From Rhodoblastus sp. (GTDB lineage: Bacteria > Pseudomonadota > Alphaproteobacteria > Rhizobiales > Beijerinckiaceae), in NCBI RefSeq assembly GCF_019449565.1, contig NZ_JAGRPM010000039.1, positions 1 to 50,591 of the forward strand: a stretch of 50,591 bases of DNA, read 5' to 3'. Shown here one piece after another: positions 24,391-33,075 of the stretch. How positions within the stretch are numbered: position 1 is the first letter of the stretch; each line of letters opens with the position of its first letter. The translations under genes and the position numbers were made by a program. The notes below the pieces were generated by a model. The model was not told the origin of the DNA, made no database searches, and saw only the letters and a program-made list of their open reading frames with translations.

Positions 24391-24810
24391 GGGCTTCCGG
24401 CACACGGATATTTCGGCGGCGACGCTCGCCTTGAAAGGAAAACGTTCGTTGCCGTTTTCGACGATGTGGCAATAATGCGTCAGGCAATCGAGCAAGGCAG
24501 TTGCCATTTTGGCGTTGCAGAACATGCCACCCGTTAGCGAGCCGAATGCATGCTCTACTTCAGCTACGATGCGCTTCTCTCTTACAGAAATCTCGACCGG
24601 AAGCGGGACGCGCTCATCGCGGGGAACGAAAACACCATTGCGTCCGGGCAGTCGGGAATTGGTACCGCCTTCGGCCTCCGAAACATTGCCACAACATGGA
24701 ATGTTGACCGCCCGATAAATAAAATCTCTCCGTTCGCGTAGGTTGTCACAAATATTCCAACCAACGTGCGGCTTAATTTATGGTCTGCAAGCGCGACAAG
24801 GGAGGCGTAC
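24391..24810. other. Gap without convincing genes
   Basis: Short open frames on both strands here have no family resemblance or ribosome-binding sites. Base composition drops toward AT in 24700-24790, suggesting the promoter of the downstream plus-strand pair. Confidence 0.45.
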
Positions 24811-25308
24811 GTGAAATTCGGAAAATTCGATAGTTTCGAGACGTTCATCGATTCTTATCGGGCGGCCGAGCGGCGCAAGGCGTCCGAGGACCTTGCGACC
24901 ATGCCGCAGGATCTTGCTCTCGAAAAGATCCGCAGCGACAAGGTGCGCGCGGTTGTCGAGGTCAAAGCTAAGGTCGCCGAGGATCTTGGCAATGAGGGAG
25001 GCGAGGCCTCGCACCAACATTTCTTGATCAACATCGATAGCGCGAAGCAGATTGCTGAGGCTGTTGAGGACGACGTCAATCGTGTCATCGAGGCGCAAGA
25101 AAACGTCTTTCTCGCCATCCGTTATGGCGATTCCATGGGCCTGACAGCGCCCGTCGAAGGCATGACCGTCGGTGCCGCGTTCGACGCGCAGGGCGAGTGG
25201 ATTCCGAAAGACAAAGCCTATGCGCACGGCGGTGAAAATATGTCGGTGCTTCATTTCACGCACCATCCGCTCGGCTTCATATGCTCGCCTTTGCGCTGTT
25301 ACAGCTGA
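24811..25308 (+). CDS. DUF3465-like protein paired with the protease-PLD gene
   Basis: A 165-residue protein starting at GTG after GGGAGGCGTAC. The N-terminal third is helical and charged. From about residue 50 it resembles DUF3465: KVAEDLGNEGGEASHQHFLI parallels the D-x-x-x-G-S-R-H-Q-R-F segment. Later come VEGMTVGAAFDAQGEWI and a C-terminal VLHFTHHPLGFI, which parallels the H-W-T-H-H-D-P signature. An insertion separates the two halves. The function of DUF3465 is unknown; the fold is probably OB-like. It is separated by 27 bases from the protease-PLD gene, so the two are probably co-transcribed and may work together. Confidence 0.6.
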   Translation: MKFGKFDSFETFIDSYRAAERRKASEDLATMPQDLALEKIRSDKVRAVVEVKAKVAEDLGNEGGEASHQHFLINIDSAKQIAEAVEDDVNRVIEAQENVFLAIRYGDSMGLTAPVEGMTVGAAFDAQGEWIPKDKAYAHGGENMSVLHFTHHPLGFICSPLRCYS

Positions 25309-25335
25309 CCACCTACCAAAGAGGGGAGACCGACA

Positions 25336-28200
25336 ATGCCTCTGGACGCCTACCAGGCCGAACAGACGCGCAAGCGCTTCGACGAGCGCAGGGCCGAGCG
25401 CGCCGAAAACGAGCGGTTGATGCGCGAAGGACGCCTACTCTCGATTGATACGCCGCAACGCGTCGCCAAATTCTTGGCGCGTCGCGGCCTAGTCGACACG
25501 CCGGCAGGTTATGTCTTTGCCTCCGGAGCGCCGGACACGGTGTCCGACGAACTCGCGGGCGCGTCGGGGGCGGAAGTCCTCGAACGCATAATGGGCAACA
25601 ACGACCTCATGGGCATCGCCTTTCTCGAACAAGGCATGCGCCTCTCGCGGACCGTCTGCCGTGTCTGGGTCGACGCGACTGCCGCCGGCGGCGCCGCCGC
25701 CTTTGGTACCGGTTTTCTCGTCTCGCCCAGTCTCATGCTCACGAACCACCATGTGCTCGGTGATCCGGAGGTGGCGGCTCGATCGCTCGCACAGTTCGAC
25801 TATGCGCTGCACGAGGATGGAAGCCCTTATCCTGCCGCGCTATTCGAAGTCGATGTGGACCGGTTTCACCTCGCCGACAAAGCGCTCGATTTCGCGCTCG
25901 TCGCGTTGAAGCCAAACTCAAGAGAAGGCCGCCCACTGCCGGAATACGGCTGGAACCAACTAATTGCCGACGAAGGCAAGGCCATCGAGGCGCAGTACAG
26001 CAATATCATCCAACACCCCGCCGCCGGCTACAAGCAACTGGCGCTGCGTGAGAACCGCATCGTTGATATCTTCAGCGATTATTTGCATTACACGGCCGAC
26101 ACACTCGGCGGCTCGTCGGGCTCTCCCGTGTTTAACGATCGCTGGGAAGTCATCGCCCTTCACCATTCGGGCGTTTGGGCGACGAATGCGGCGGGCAAAC
26201 CGCTTTGCGTCGATGGCGTCACCGTTTGGCGTCCAGAAATGGGCGAGGACCAGCTGAAATGGCTCTATAATGAGGGAGTGCGGGTCAGTTCGCTCGTCAG
26301 GTTCATACAGGCGCAGCCGGTAGGCGCGTCGCGCAAGGAACTCGTCGAAGAAATGCTTAACATGGTGGCGCGCCCGACGGCGTCGGCACCCGCAGCCACT
26401 GGCGGACGACAAGCCGAACAGACTGCCTATGCCAACGCAGATGGCGTCGCTACCTGGACGATTCCCTTGCGCATATCCATGTCGATCGGCGACACTGCCC
26501 CGGCGCGTGTCCGACCGCCGGCCGCCGTTGCGCCACCCCTTCCTGAGGTGGCCGCGAAAGCGCCAACCCGACCAGAAAAGCCACCGAACGCCGGCGAACA
26601 TGTCGGCGATGCCGAATTATTGCGCGAGGCGCAACAGGCTTTCGGTCGGTATGGCGCGTTGAAAGTGCGCCTCGGTTACGAGTTCCGTGACGGCGTCATA
26701 ACGAAGAACCGCGCATTGGTCGTAACCGTCGCGGAAAAGGCTTCGATGACCACACTACGGACGCTCGGTTACGATCGCCTGCCCGATACGTTTCGAGGGA
26801 TGCCGGTGCAGGTAACACCGCAAACCCCGGAAGATATCATGGCGGAGCAATTGGGGCCGGCTGGTCACGAGCGACTTGCCAGCTTCGCCATGCCCCGCGC
26901 CGAAGAAATCACATACAAGCCGCCGGCGGGCGTCAACCTTGGACGGGTAACAGACCGCATGAAGGTGACTGCGCATGTCAGCCCCGACGTGGGCTGGCCG
27001 ACGCTCGCGCCATTCCTTTCAGCGACGCGCCGCCGACTCGTCGTTGGCATGTATGACTTCGGTGCGCCGCATATTGTTAAAGCGACGGAAGCCATGGGCA
27101 AGAAGACCGGCTTCCAGAAATTCACGCTGAGCATGCGCGAACACGGTTCGCTTGGCGATCCCGAGGGCGACGGCGTCAAAGCGAACGATTACGACAACGC
27201 TGACGCGGCGAAGGAGCTTGCCAATCAGCTCAAGGCGAAATTCGAATGCGCCTTTGTCGCGCAGGGCCTAGTGAACGGCTGGATAGCCAAAGCGTACCAC
27301 ATTAAGGTCGCTGTGCGCGACAGTTCGGCATTCTGGATTTCGAGCGGCAATTGGCAATCGTCAAACCAGCCCGACGTTGCACCGCTAAACGACAATCCGC
27401 AGACGATCGAGCCCCTGCACACATATAATCGCGAATGGCACGCAATTGTCGAACATGACGAATTGGCGAAGACATTCGAAGCCTATCTGCTCAACGACTT
27501 CAACAACAACCCGGCCGCTGAAGAAGCAGCCCAAATTCCGTTGCCCGATCTCTTTGTGCCCATCGAATTGCCGGGACTCGATCTCGAAGCCACGCCTGCT
27601 TTTCGCTATTTTGAGCCTTTCATCGATGACCGGCAATTCTCAGTGACCCCGCTGCTGACGCCCGATCGCTTTGTCGAACCTGTCGTCGAACTGATCAACC
27701 GCGCGCAAAACGAAATATTGCTCCAGAATCAGACCTTCGCCGCGCCCTTGGACGGGCAGGACGAACTCGCCCAACTCATCGACGCGATCATCGGCCAGCA
27801 GAACCGGGGCGTAAAGGTTCGCATCATCATTCGCAAGTTCATGGCCGCCAAAGACCGACAGAACCTTGAAATGCTGGCCGATCGCGGCCTCGATCCTGCG
27901 AGCGTGCGCTATCAGATCAACAGCCATACAAAAGGTCTCATCATCGACCGCAAGGAAGTGCTCCTCGGTAGCCAGAACTGGACGCAACTGGGCGTCACAC
28001 TCAATCGTGACGCCAGCCTGCTGTTCGAGGACCCAGCTCTCGCGCAATATTTTGCGCAGATCTTCGATCATGATTGGAACGTGCTGGCCTCGCCGAAGAT
28101 CGGCAGCGGCAAGACCGCGACACGCGTCGCCAGAGCCAATGAGGCGACGCCGCCGGGCTTCGTCCGCATCAGCGCGGCGGACGTCCTTAATCCACCCTAA
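25336..28200 (+). CDS. Trypsin-like serine protease fused to phospholipase D domains
   Basis: A 954-residue multidomain protein with no signal peptide. Residues about 100-320 form a chymotrypsin-fold protease: FGTGFLVSPSLMLTNHHVLG (His139), LDFALVALKPN (Asp185) and LGGSSGSPVFNDRWEVIALH (Ser261), so the triad is complete. A linker rich in Pro/Ala (360-410) precedes a small module (RYGALKVRLGYEFRDGVITK). Residues about 540-930 contain two PLD repeats with intact HxKxxxxD motifs: YHIKVAVRDSSAFWISSGNW (His655, Lys657, Asp662) and SHTKGLIIDRKEVLLGSQNW (His864, Lys866, Asp871). The PLD part could act on phospholipid or nucleic acid. A protease joined to a PLD recalls effector modules of conflict systems. 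It is preceded by GGGGAG. Confidence 0.9.
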   Translation: MPLDAYQAEQTRKRFDERRAERAENERLMREGRLLSIDTPQRVAKFLARRGLVDTPAGYVFASGAPDTVSDELAGASGAEVLERIMGNNDLMGIAFLEQGMRLSRTVCRVWVDATAAGGAAAFGTGFLVSPSLMLTNHHVLGDPEVAARSLAQFDYALHEDGSPYPAALFEVDVDRFHLADKALDFALVALKPNSREGRPLPEYGWNQLIADEGKAIEAQYSNIIQHPAAGYKQLALRENRIVDIFSDYLHYTADTLGGSSGSPVFNDRWEVIALHHSGVWATNAAGKPLCVDGVTVWRPEMGEDQLKWLYNEGVRVSSLVRFIQAQPVGASRKELVEEMLNMVARPTASAPAATGGRQAEQTAYANADGVATWTIPLRISMSIGDTAPARVRPPAAVAPPLPEVAAKAPTRPEKPPNAGEHVGDAELLREAQQAFGRYGALKVRLGYEFRDGVITKNRALVVTVAEKASMTTLRTLGYDRLPDTFRGMPVQVTPQTPEDIMAEQLGPAGHERLASFAMPRAEEITYKPPAGVNLGRVTDRMKVTAHVSPDVGWPTLAPFLSATRRRLVVGMYDFGAPHIVKATEAMGKKTGFQKFTLSMREHGSLGDPEGDGVKANDYDNADAAKELANQLKAKFECAFVAQGLVNGWIAKAYHIKVAVRDSSAFWISSGNWQSSNQPDVAPLNDNPQTIEPLHTYNREWHAIVEHDELAKTFEAYLLNDFNNNPAAEEAAQIPLPDLFVPIELPGLDLEATPAFRYFEPFIDDRQFSVTPLLTPDRFVEPVVELINRAQNEILLQNQTFAAPLDGQDELAQLIDAIIGQQNRGVKVRIIIRKFMAAKDRQNLEMLADRGLDPASVRYQINSHTKGLIIDRKEVLLGSQNWTQLGVTLNRDASLLFEDPALAQYFAQIFDHDWNVLASPKIGSGKTATRVARANEATPPGFVRISAADVLNPP

Positions 28201-28218
28201 TGTAAGTCATGACCTTCC

Positions 28219-28479
28219 TCATTGGAGCGCCCTAGTTCTGAACTGGGCTCCGCCGCGAGGCGATAGGGCAGGAAGAACCGTTTCAGTGACGAGCATATCG
28301 TTGGGATTTTGAAAGAGCATCACTCCGGAATAAACGGGATCAACGATGCAACCTTTCGTGGCCGGCGTCGAAATACCGCAGGATGGAAATCTCGAATGCG
28401 TGACACTCATTTCGGCGGTGCGAAGAATCATTTTTCCACGTGTCAGCAAACATTGTGTGTCAATCGGTTTGAGCGCCAT
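28219..28479 (-). CDS. Small protein coupled to the TPP-dependent decarboxylase
   Basis: An 86-residue frame whose ATG overlaps the decarboxylase stop as ATGA, the usual sign of translational coupling. It starts MALKPIDTQCLLTRGKMILR and contains THSRFPSCGISTPATKGC and VDPVYSGVMLFQNPNDML, ending in GGAQFRTRALQ. It has three cysteines and no membrane helix. I do not recognise it. It is the last gene of the minus-strand operon and converges on the protease-PLD gene. Confidence 0.5.
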   Translation of the reverse strand: MALKPIDTQCLLTRGKMILRTAEMSVTHSRFPSCGISTPATKGCIVDPVYSGVMLFQNPNDMLVTETVLPALSPRGGAQFRTRALQ

Positions 28480-30341
28480 CAGTCGAATGCCGCAGCGACC
28501 ACGGTCGTGGCACCTTGCCGGGTATTTGCGATCTCGCCCAAGAGGGCACGAGCTGACGTTTGGGGGCCGAAGGTATCCCGGAGCGCTTGCGGCAAATCGC
28601 GGGAGTCCAGTTCAACGGCCACGATTGCCGGGCGCTCGCGTTCGTCAGCGAGCGCCTCGAGTACCGCTTCCAGTTCAGCGTGTGTTTGGACGGCATAACC
28701 GATGCCGTGCAGTCCTTCCGCAAGCTTGACGTAATCCCAGCGCGGCAACACGTCGAAGAACGACGGCTCTGTGCCGGGATTTGGGAAGAATTTTTCGTCA
28801 GCGGGAAGCACCTGCATGTCAACCAGGTATTGCTCGACGGCATAGATGCCGTTGTCGAAGACGAACAGAATCGCCGGAATCTTTTGCCGGGCGAGGGTGG
28901 AAAAGGCTTGCGGGATCATCTGGAAGCCACCGTCGCCGACAAAGGCGATAGGGCGGCCGCCCGGCACCGCAGTGCCGGCGCCCAAGGCTGCCCCGACCGT
29001 ATAGCCGATCGAGAGCCAGGCCGTTTGCGCCACCCATCGCCCCGAGACTTGCAGAGGGATCGCCGCGGACGGGAACAAGGCGACGCTGGTATCGACCAGA
29101 TAGACCCGATCCTCGCCCTTGGCGGGTGTCATCGCCCATCCGCGCATGCGCTCAAAGAACGAATCCCAGGTGAGTCGAGCCGCCCTGTTCGCCGTGGCGG
29201 CAGCCATGGCAAGCGGCGGGCTCGCATTGCGAGCCTCGATCAGCTCTGCGAAGCCGGACGGAGCAGCGTGTGAGCGCGATGCGGCCGACCCGCCAGACGC
29301 GCCCTTGACGAGATCCCGTACGAGCAGGTCGAGCGGAACGTTCTGATACGTGTCCCCCATGACCCGAACGCTGCGCCGGGCTGCGACCACGAGCTGGTCT
29401 TGCGCCCGCTTGGCGACGATGCCGTAAAAATCGCTAAGGATGGTGCCCAGACCGATCAAGCAATCGGCGTCCTCCACTACCTGCCTGATGTTGGCCGGTG
29501 CAAACGCACTATCATAGACGCCAATGAACCGGTGCGCGTTATCTGTTTCAGAGATCAGCCCCTTCGCCATGAGCGTCGTCGTGTATGGGATACCCAGCGC
29601 ATCGACGAGCGTCTGGAACTCACGCTCGAGCTGCAGCCGCTGCAGGAGTTCCCCACCCCATAAGACTGGGCGTTTTGCGCGTTCGAGCCGGTCGAGGATG
29701 GCGGTGGCTGCCGCCCGGGCTGCGACCGCTTGCTCCTGGGGTTCTACGATTTCCGGCGCCGCCGCAAGTGGACCAGCTGGGTCCGCGCAGTGCTGGCCCC
29801 AGAGGTCCTGCAAGACTTCGATGTAGACTGGGCGGCCCGTCGCCAGGCAGCCGCCCAGAACGGCATCGATCTGTGCCGGCGCCTCGAATGGGTCGCTGAT
29901 CACAGCGGTCAGGACGAAGTTCTGGCTGCGGAACGGATCGGTAATTTGCCGGAAGACATGCTCGTCCGTCCGCATGGTATCGATCGCGTGTGCGAACAGC
30001 ACACCCTGACTGATCAGTTGTTCGACCTTCGTCGTGGGTGCGCTGCCGTTGATCAGCACGACTGGCAGCACCTCGACATACGACCCGGCAAACGCATTGA
30101 GGGCACTTAAGGAACCCACACCGTACGTGACGCAGCAGATTCCGATCCTGCGGGTCAGCCGGGCGTAAGCGTCGGCGGCGTAGCCAGCTTCCATTTCGTT
30201 GCTCGTTCCGATCCAGGTGAGCTTGCCGGAACGTTGGGCAGCTAGCAGGAACTCGGCGTTGTAGTTTCCGGGAACGCCGAACATGTGCTTGCCGCCGAGC
30301 TCGGCGAGGCGGTCGATCAGGTATTGCTTGATTGTGGTCAT
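28479..30341 (-). CDS. TPP-dependent 2-oxo-acid (indolepyruvate/pyruvate-type) decarboxylase
   Basis: A 620-residue member of the pyruvate/indolepyruvate/phenylpyruvate decarboxylase family. The PYR domain starts at residue 1 (YLIDRLAELGGKHMFGVPGN) with the catalytic glutamate in GTSNEMEAGYAADAYARL (Glu49). The central domain spans about 190-350. The PP domain has the TPP signature AFVGDGGFQMIPQAFSTLAR ending in ILFVFDNGIYAVEQYL. The tandem His-His of pyruvate decarboxylases is reduced to a single His in VLFAHAID, so substrate or mechanism may differ. It would convert 2-oxo acids to aldehydes and CO2 in the cytoplasm. It is 20 bases downstream of the oxidase gene, with GGGAGGATC before the ATG. 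Confidence 0.87.
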   Translation of the reverse strand: MTTIKQYLIDRLAELGGKHMFGVPGNYNAEFLLAAQRSGKLTWIGTSNEMEAGYAADAYARLTRRIGICCVTYGVGSLSALNAFAGSYVEVLPVVLINGSAPTTKVEQLISQGVLFAHAIDTMRTDEHVFRQITDPFRSQNFVLTAVISDPFEAPAQIDAVLGGCLATGRPVYIEVLQDLWGQHCADPAGPLAAAPEIVEPQEQAVAARAAATAILDRLERAKRPVLWGGELLQRLQLEREFQTLVDALGIPYTTTLMAKGLISETDNAHRFIGVYDSAFAPANIRQVVEDADCLIGLGTILSDFYGIVAKRAQDQLVVAARRSVRVMGDTYQNVPLDLLVRDLVKGASGGSAASRSHAAPSGFAELIEARNASPPLAMAAATANRAARLTWDSFFERMRGWAMTPAKGEDRVYLVDTSVALFPSAAIPLQVSGRWVAQTAWLSIGYTVGAALGAGTAVPGGRPIAFVGDGGFQMIPQAFSTLARQKIPAILFVFDNGIYAVEQYLVDMQVLPADEKFFPNPGTEPSFFDVLPRWDYVKLAEGLHGIGYAVQTHAELEAVLEALADERERPAIVAVELDSRDLPQALRDTFGPQTSARALLGEIANTRQGATTVVAAAFD

Positions 30342-30361
30342 CCGATCCTCCCGAACCCAAA

Positions 30362-32029
30362 CTATCGCGGCCGTGCTTTGTCCCATATGGTTTTGGTGCT
30401 CGGCGCGACCGCGGCCCGCAGTGCGGCCGGGGAGGCCGGTTTCGCCGGCTCCGACAAACCGAATTCCTCTTGCAAAAGATCGTCGGTCGTCTCCAGCGCG
30501 CCTTCGACCCAGCCCTGCTGATGCGACCAAGCCTCGCCGCAGATATAAACCGGTGCCGTCGGGACCGGGCGCCGGATGCGTTGCGCTACCTGCCGCGCGT
30601 TTACGCCGATTTTCCAGAAGTGCCAGCCGCCGCCGAAAGGCTCCTGCGTCCAATCCTGATAGACGGCAGCGTAGGGGGCGATGATTTGGGCGGTAGCCGG
30701 ATCGGGCACGTCACTAAGCCCGTGGATCTCGCGCAATTGGTCCTGCAGTTCGGCGACCATCGAGGCGGAGGCGGAGCGGTCGCGAATTGGATTGGGGATC
30801 GGCACGCCCGGCGGCACTGCGAACGGCGGCGGTTCGTAATGGGCCGTGTCGCGCGCCAGTCCGGACCAGTACTGGACTGAACTGCTGTCATTATAGCTGG
30901 CCATCAGAATGGCGTTGACGTCCCTTGGCCGGCTGCCCCCCGGCGGCCTGACGTCGTCGTCGGGAAGCCAGTAGTAGCACTGTCGCACGGGCAGATCCGT
31001 CACCGATCGGCCGGAGAAGAGGCTACGTTCTTGCCACCAAGGGCGACGATATGCGGCGAAGATCTTGAACGCGGGCTGCGCCAACACCGTTTTCAGGTCA
31101 TCTTGGAACTGCGGATCGGAGAACAAGAAACTATCCTGGTGCAGCAACTCGATCGACCGCCGCGGCAGCGCCAGGATCACGTGCCGCGCCCGTATGATCT
31201 TTGCCGCCGCCGGGTCGAGCTGCCGGTTCCGAAACGTGGCTGGATTTGTATCGAAGGTGAGTTGCACCGCCGTGTCGTGGAGGTCCAGCCGATGAAGGCG
31301 ATGTTGCAGCCGAATCGTGGCCCCGTTTGCCTCCGCTTCCGCGCCGAGCCGGAGCGGGATCGACTGATAGCCGTCATCGAAGGCGAAATAGTCCAAACCC
31401 GGACCGAAGTCGGCCAGAAGGAAAGGGATCGCCTCGGCCGCGCTCCAGTTGCCAACGATGCTTTCGTAGCCGCCCGCGTCGCGCACCATTTGGTAGGCTT
31501 CGAGGCTGCATTCGTCGAGGAGCAAGTTCCAGAAGCCGACGTTGCGGAGCTGGCCGAGCCGATGTCGATGCTTGAGGCAGACCTCGACGAGCAACTCGCC
31601 CGGGGAGCGTCCCCGCTCGCCCCGATCCAGCCGATAGGGTGGAACGAAGGATGGCCGGGACCAGTCGGCCGAGGTAAAATGTTGGCCTCGCAAATAGTAG
31701 AGATTGCTCTGGGTTGGATCCACGACGCTCAGCGGGCGCGTTTCGAGCTTGAACCTCTCCTTGAGCGCAACAACGCGCCAGTGGCTGTTGAGGTAGCGCA
31801 TGCCGCCCAGCTCAATCTTGCGATGCTGGGTGCCCGGCAGGTCCATGGAGAGTAGCCGGCCGCCGATCCGATCACTGTACTCGAACAGGCCGACCCGCGG
31901 CTTCTTGCCCGACTCGGTCCAGAGCTTGGTTCCCTCCCCCCCGGTAAGGATCCGCCAGGCTGCGTAGACGCCGGCGACGCCGCCGCCTACGATTGCGACG
32001 TCCAACTCCTCGATCGGTTTATCCGGCAT
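30362..32029 (-). CDS. FAD-dependent amine / L-amino-acid oxidase
   Basis: A 555-residue flavoprotein. The N-terminal dinucleotide fold is LDVAIVGGGVAGVYAAWRIL, followed by the acidic FEYSDRIGGRLLSMDLPG and the substrate-domain marker ELGGMRYLNSHWRV. The C-terminal FAD motif is VYICGEAWSHQQGWVEGALE. The protein lacks a signal peptide. By family it deaminates an amino acid or amine with O2, releasing a 2-oxo acid or aldehyde, NH3 and H2O2. Its position between a PLP decarboxylase and a TPP decarboxylase fits either amine oxidation after decarboxylation or amino-acid oxidation before 2-oxo-acid decarboxylation. The substrate cannot be read from sequence. Confidence 0.87.
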   Translation of the reverse strand: MPDKPIEELDVAIVGGGVAGVYAAWRILTGGEGTKLWTESGKKPRVGLFEYSDRIGGRLLSMDLPGTQHRKIELGGMRYLNSHWRVVALKERFKLETRPLSVVDPTQSNLYYLRGQHFTSADWSRPSFVPPYRLDRGERGRSPGELLVEVCLKHRHRLGQLRNVGFWNLLLDECSLEAYQMVRDAGGYESIVGNWSAAEAIPFLLADFGPGLDYFAFDDGYQSIPLRLGAEAEANGATIRLQHRLHRLDLHDTAVQLTFDTNPATFRNRQLDPAAAKIIRARHVILALPRRSIELLHQDSFLFSDPQFQDDLKTVLAQPAFKIFAAYRRPWWQERSLFSGRSVTDLPVRQCYYWLPDDDVRPPGGSRPRDVNAILMASYNDSSSVQYWSGLARDTAHYEPPPFAVPPGVPIPNPIRDRSASASMVAELQDQLREIHGLSDVPDPATAQIIAPYAAVYQDWTQEPFGGGWHFWKIGVNARQVAQRIRRPVPTAPVYICGEAWSHQQGWVEGALETTDDLLQEEFGLSEPAKPASPAALRAAVAPSTKTIWDKARPR

Positions 32030-32065
32030 GAGCCACCCCCAGTCCTCGACCGTCTTCCGGCCGGG

Positions 32066-33052
32066 TTATTTTCGTAACGCGGCGAGGTTGCGCCAAAACG
32101 TTTCCAAACTTTCGAGGCCTTGGAACGCGGCGCTCCAAATCGTCGCGTCGCAGACGAGCAGCGTGCCCGCGAACATGTTCGGGCGCGCCTGCAGCAACGC
32201 GTTAAACGACTTATGGCCGGCCTGGACGAACGGGTGTGGCGCAGCAGCCGGGTTGATCGTCTGCAGCGCCAACACGTCCATTGTCTCGTCCATCCCGGGA
32301 AGCGAGAGGTGCGGCAGATGCGGATGCAGATTGAAGGTCCGCACGCCGCGTAGCAGGCCGTTTCGGTCGAGGTCGGCGCGTGTTTCGAGCGGCGCGGGCG
32401 ACCCGTCGGGCGCCGTCGCCGGATTGAGGCCATACAGGTTTGCGAACGGCAGACCGAGTCCCCGCGCAAGCGACAGGCAGAAGGCGCCGAAGCGTTGCTG
32501 CGGCGGGATTGTCGGGTCGCCGTGATGGCGGTACTCGATCTCTTGCGACCGCAGCGCGTTCTCCCCTGGCACCAGCGCGGTCCCGCCGATGTCGTGGTGG
32601 GGACACAACACGAGGCAGTGGCTCTCGTCGGAGAGGAAATGACGGACGAGCTCGATCTCGCCCGGCGCTGCTTCCTGCCGGCCGCCGGATGCAGGCGCAC
32701 GGACGTGGTCAAGACTAACCACGATCAGCGTGTCAATATCTGCGAGCAGCCTCTCGTCGAGGTGTCCCGTCGGCGGCTTGTCCCCTTCCCTCTGGATCAG
32801 CACGACCTCATTGCCGGTCGCCTCCCGGATGACTCGCTGGAAGTGCTGGAAGTCAGAGAGGATGACGTGGTCAAGGAAGCCCTCGATTCCCTGCGGAAAG
32901 CGTGCGGGATCCCGCAACTGCTCAAACTCCGGCCACAGAATCCGCCGGAACTCGAAGAGAGTTGGGTAGCGGTTGTCGAGCACGTGGAGATTTGCCCCAA
33001 TCTCCCGCGGGCGACTCCATGCGAAATACAGTCCGAACCGGCGTGATTTCAT
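32066..33052 (-). CDS. Conserved hypothetical protein, 328 residues
   Basis: Starts MKSRRFGLYFAWSRPREIGA with LHVLDNRYPTLFEFRRILWP, then a Rossmann-like half (DIDTLIVVSLDHVRAP, EIELVRHFLSDESHCLVLCP, HHDIGG), followed by a His-rich HHGDPTIPPQQRFGAF and VRTFNLHPHLPHLSLPGMDE. The alternating strands and the LVLCPHHD turn suggest a glutamine-amidotransferase-like or ThuA-like fold without a clear catalytic triad. I do not recognise the family. It is flanked at 23 and 36 bases by the PLP decarboxylase and the oxidase, so it very probably belongs to the same pathway. Confidence 0.75.
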   Translation of the reverse strand: MKSRRFGLYFAWSRPREIGANLHVLDNRYPTLFEFRRILWPEFEQLRDPARFPQGIEGFLDHVILSDFQHFQRVIREATGNEVVLIQREGDKPPTGHLDERLLADIDTLIVVSLDHVRAPASGGRQEAAPGEIELVRHFLSDESHCLVLCPHHDIGGTALVPGENALRSQEIEYRHHGDPTIPPQQRFGAFCLSLARGLGLPFANLYGLNPATAPDGSPAPLETRADLDRNGLLRGVRTFNLHPHLPHLSLPGMDETMDVLALQTINPAAAPHPFVQAGHKSFNALLQARPNMFAGTLLVCDATIWSAAFQGLESLETFWRNLAALRK

Positions 33053-33075
33053 ACTGGGCCCCTCCGCGGTCCCGG

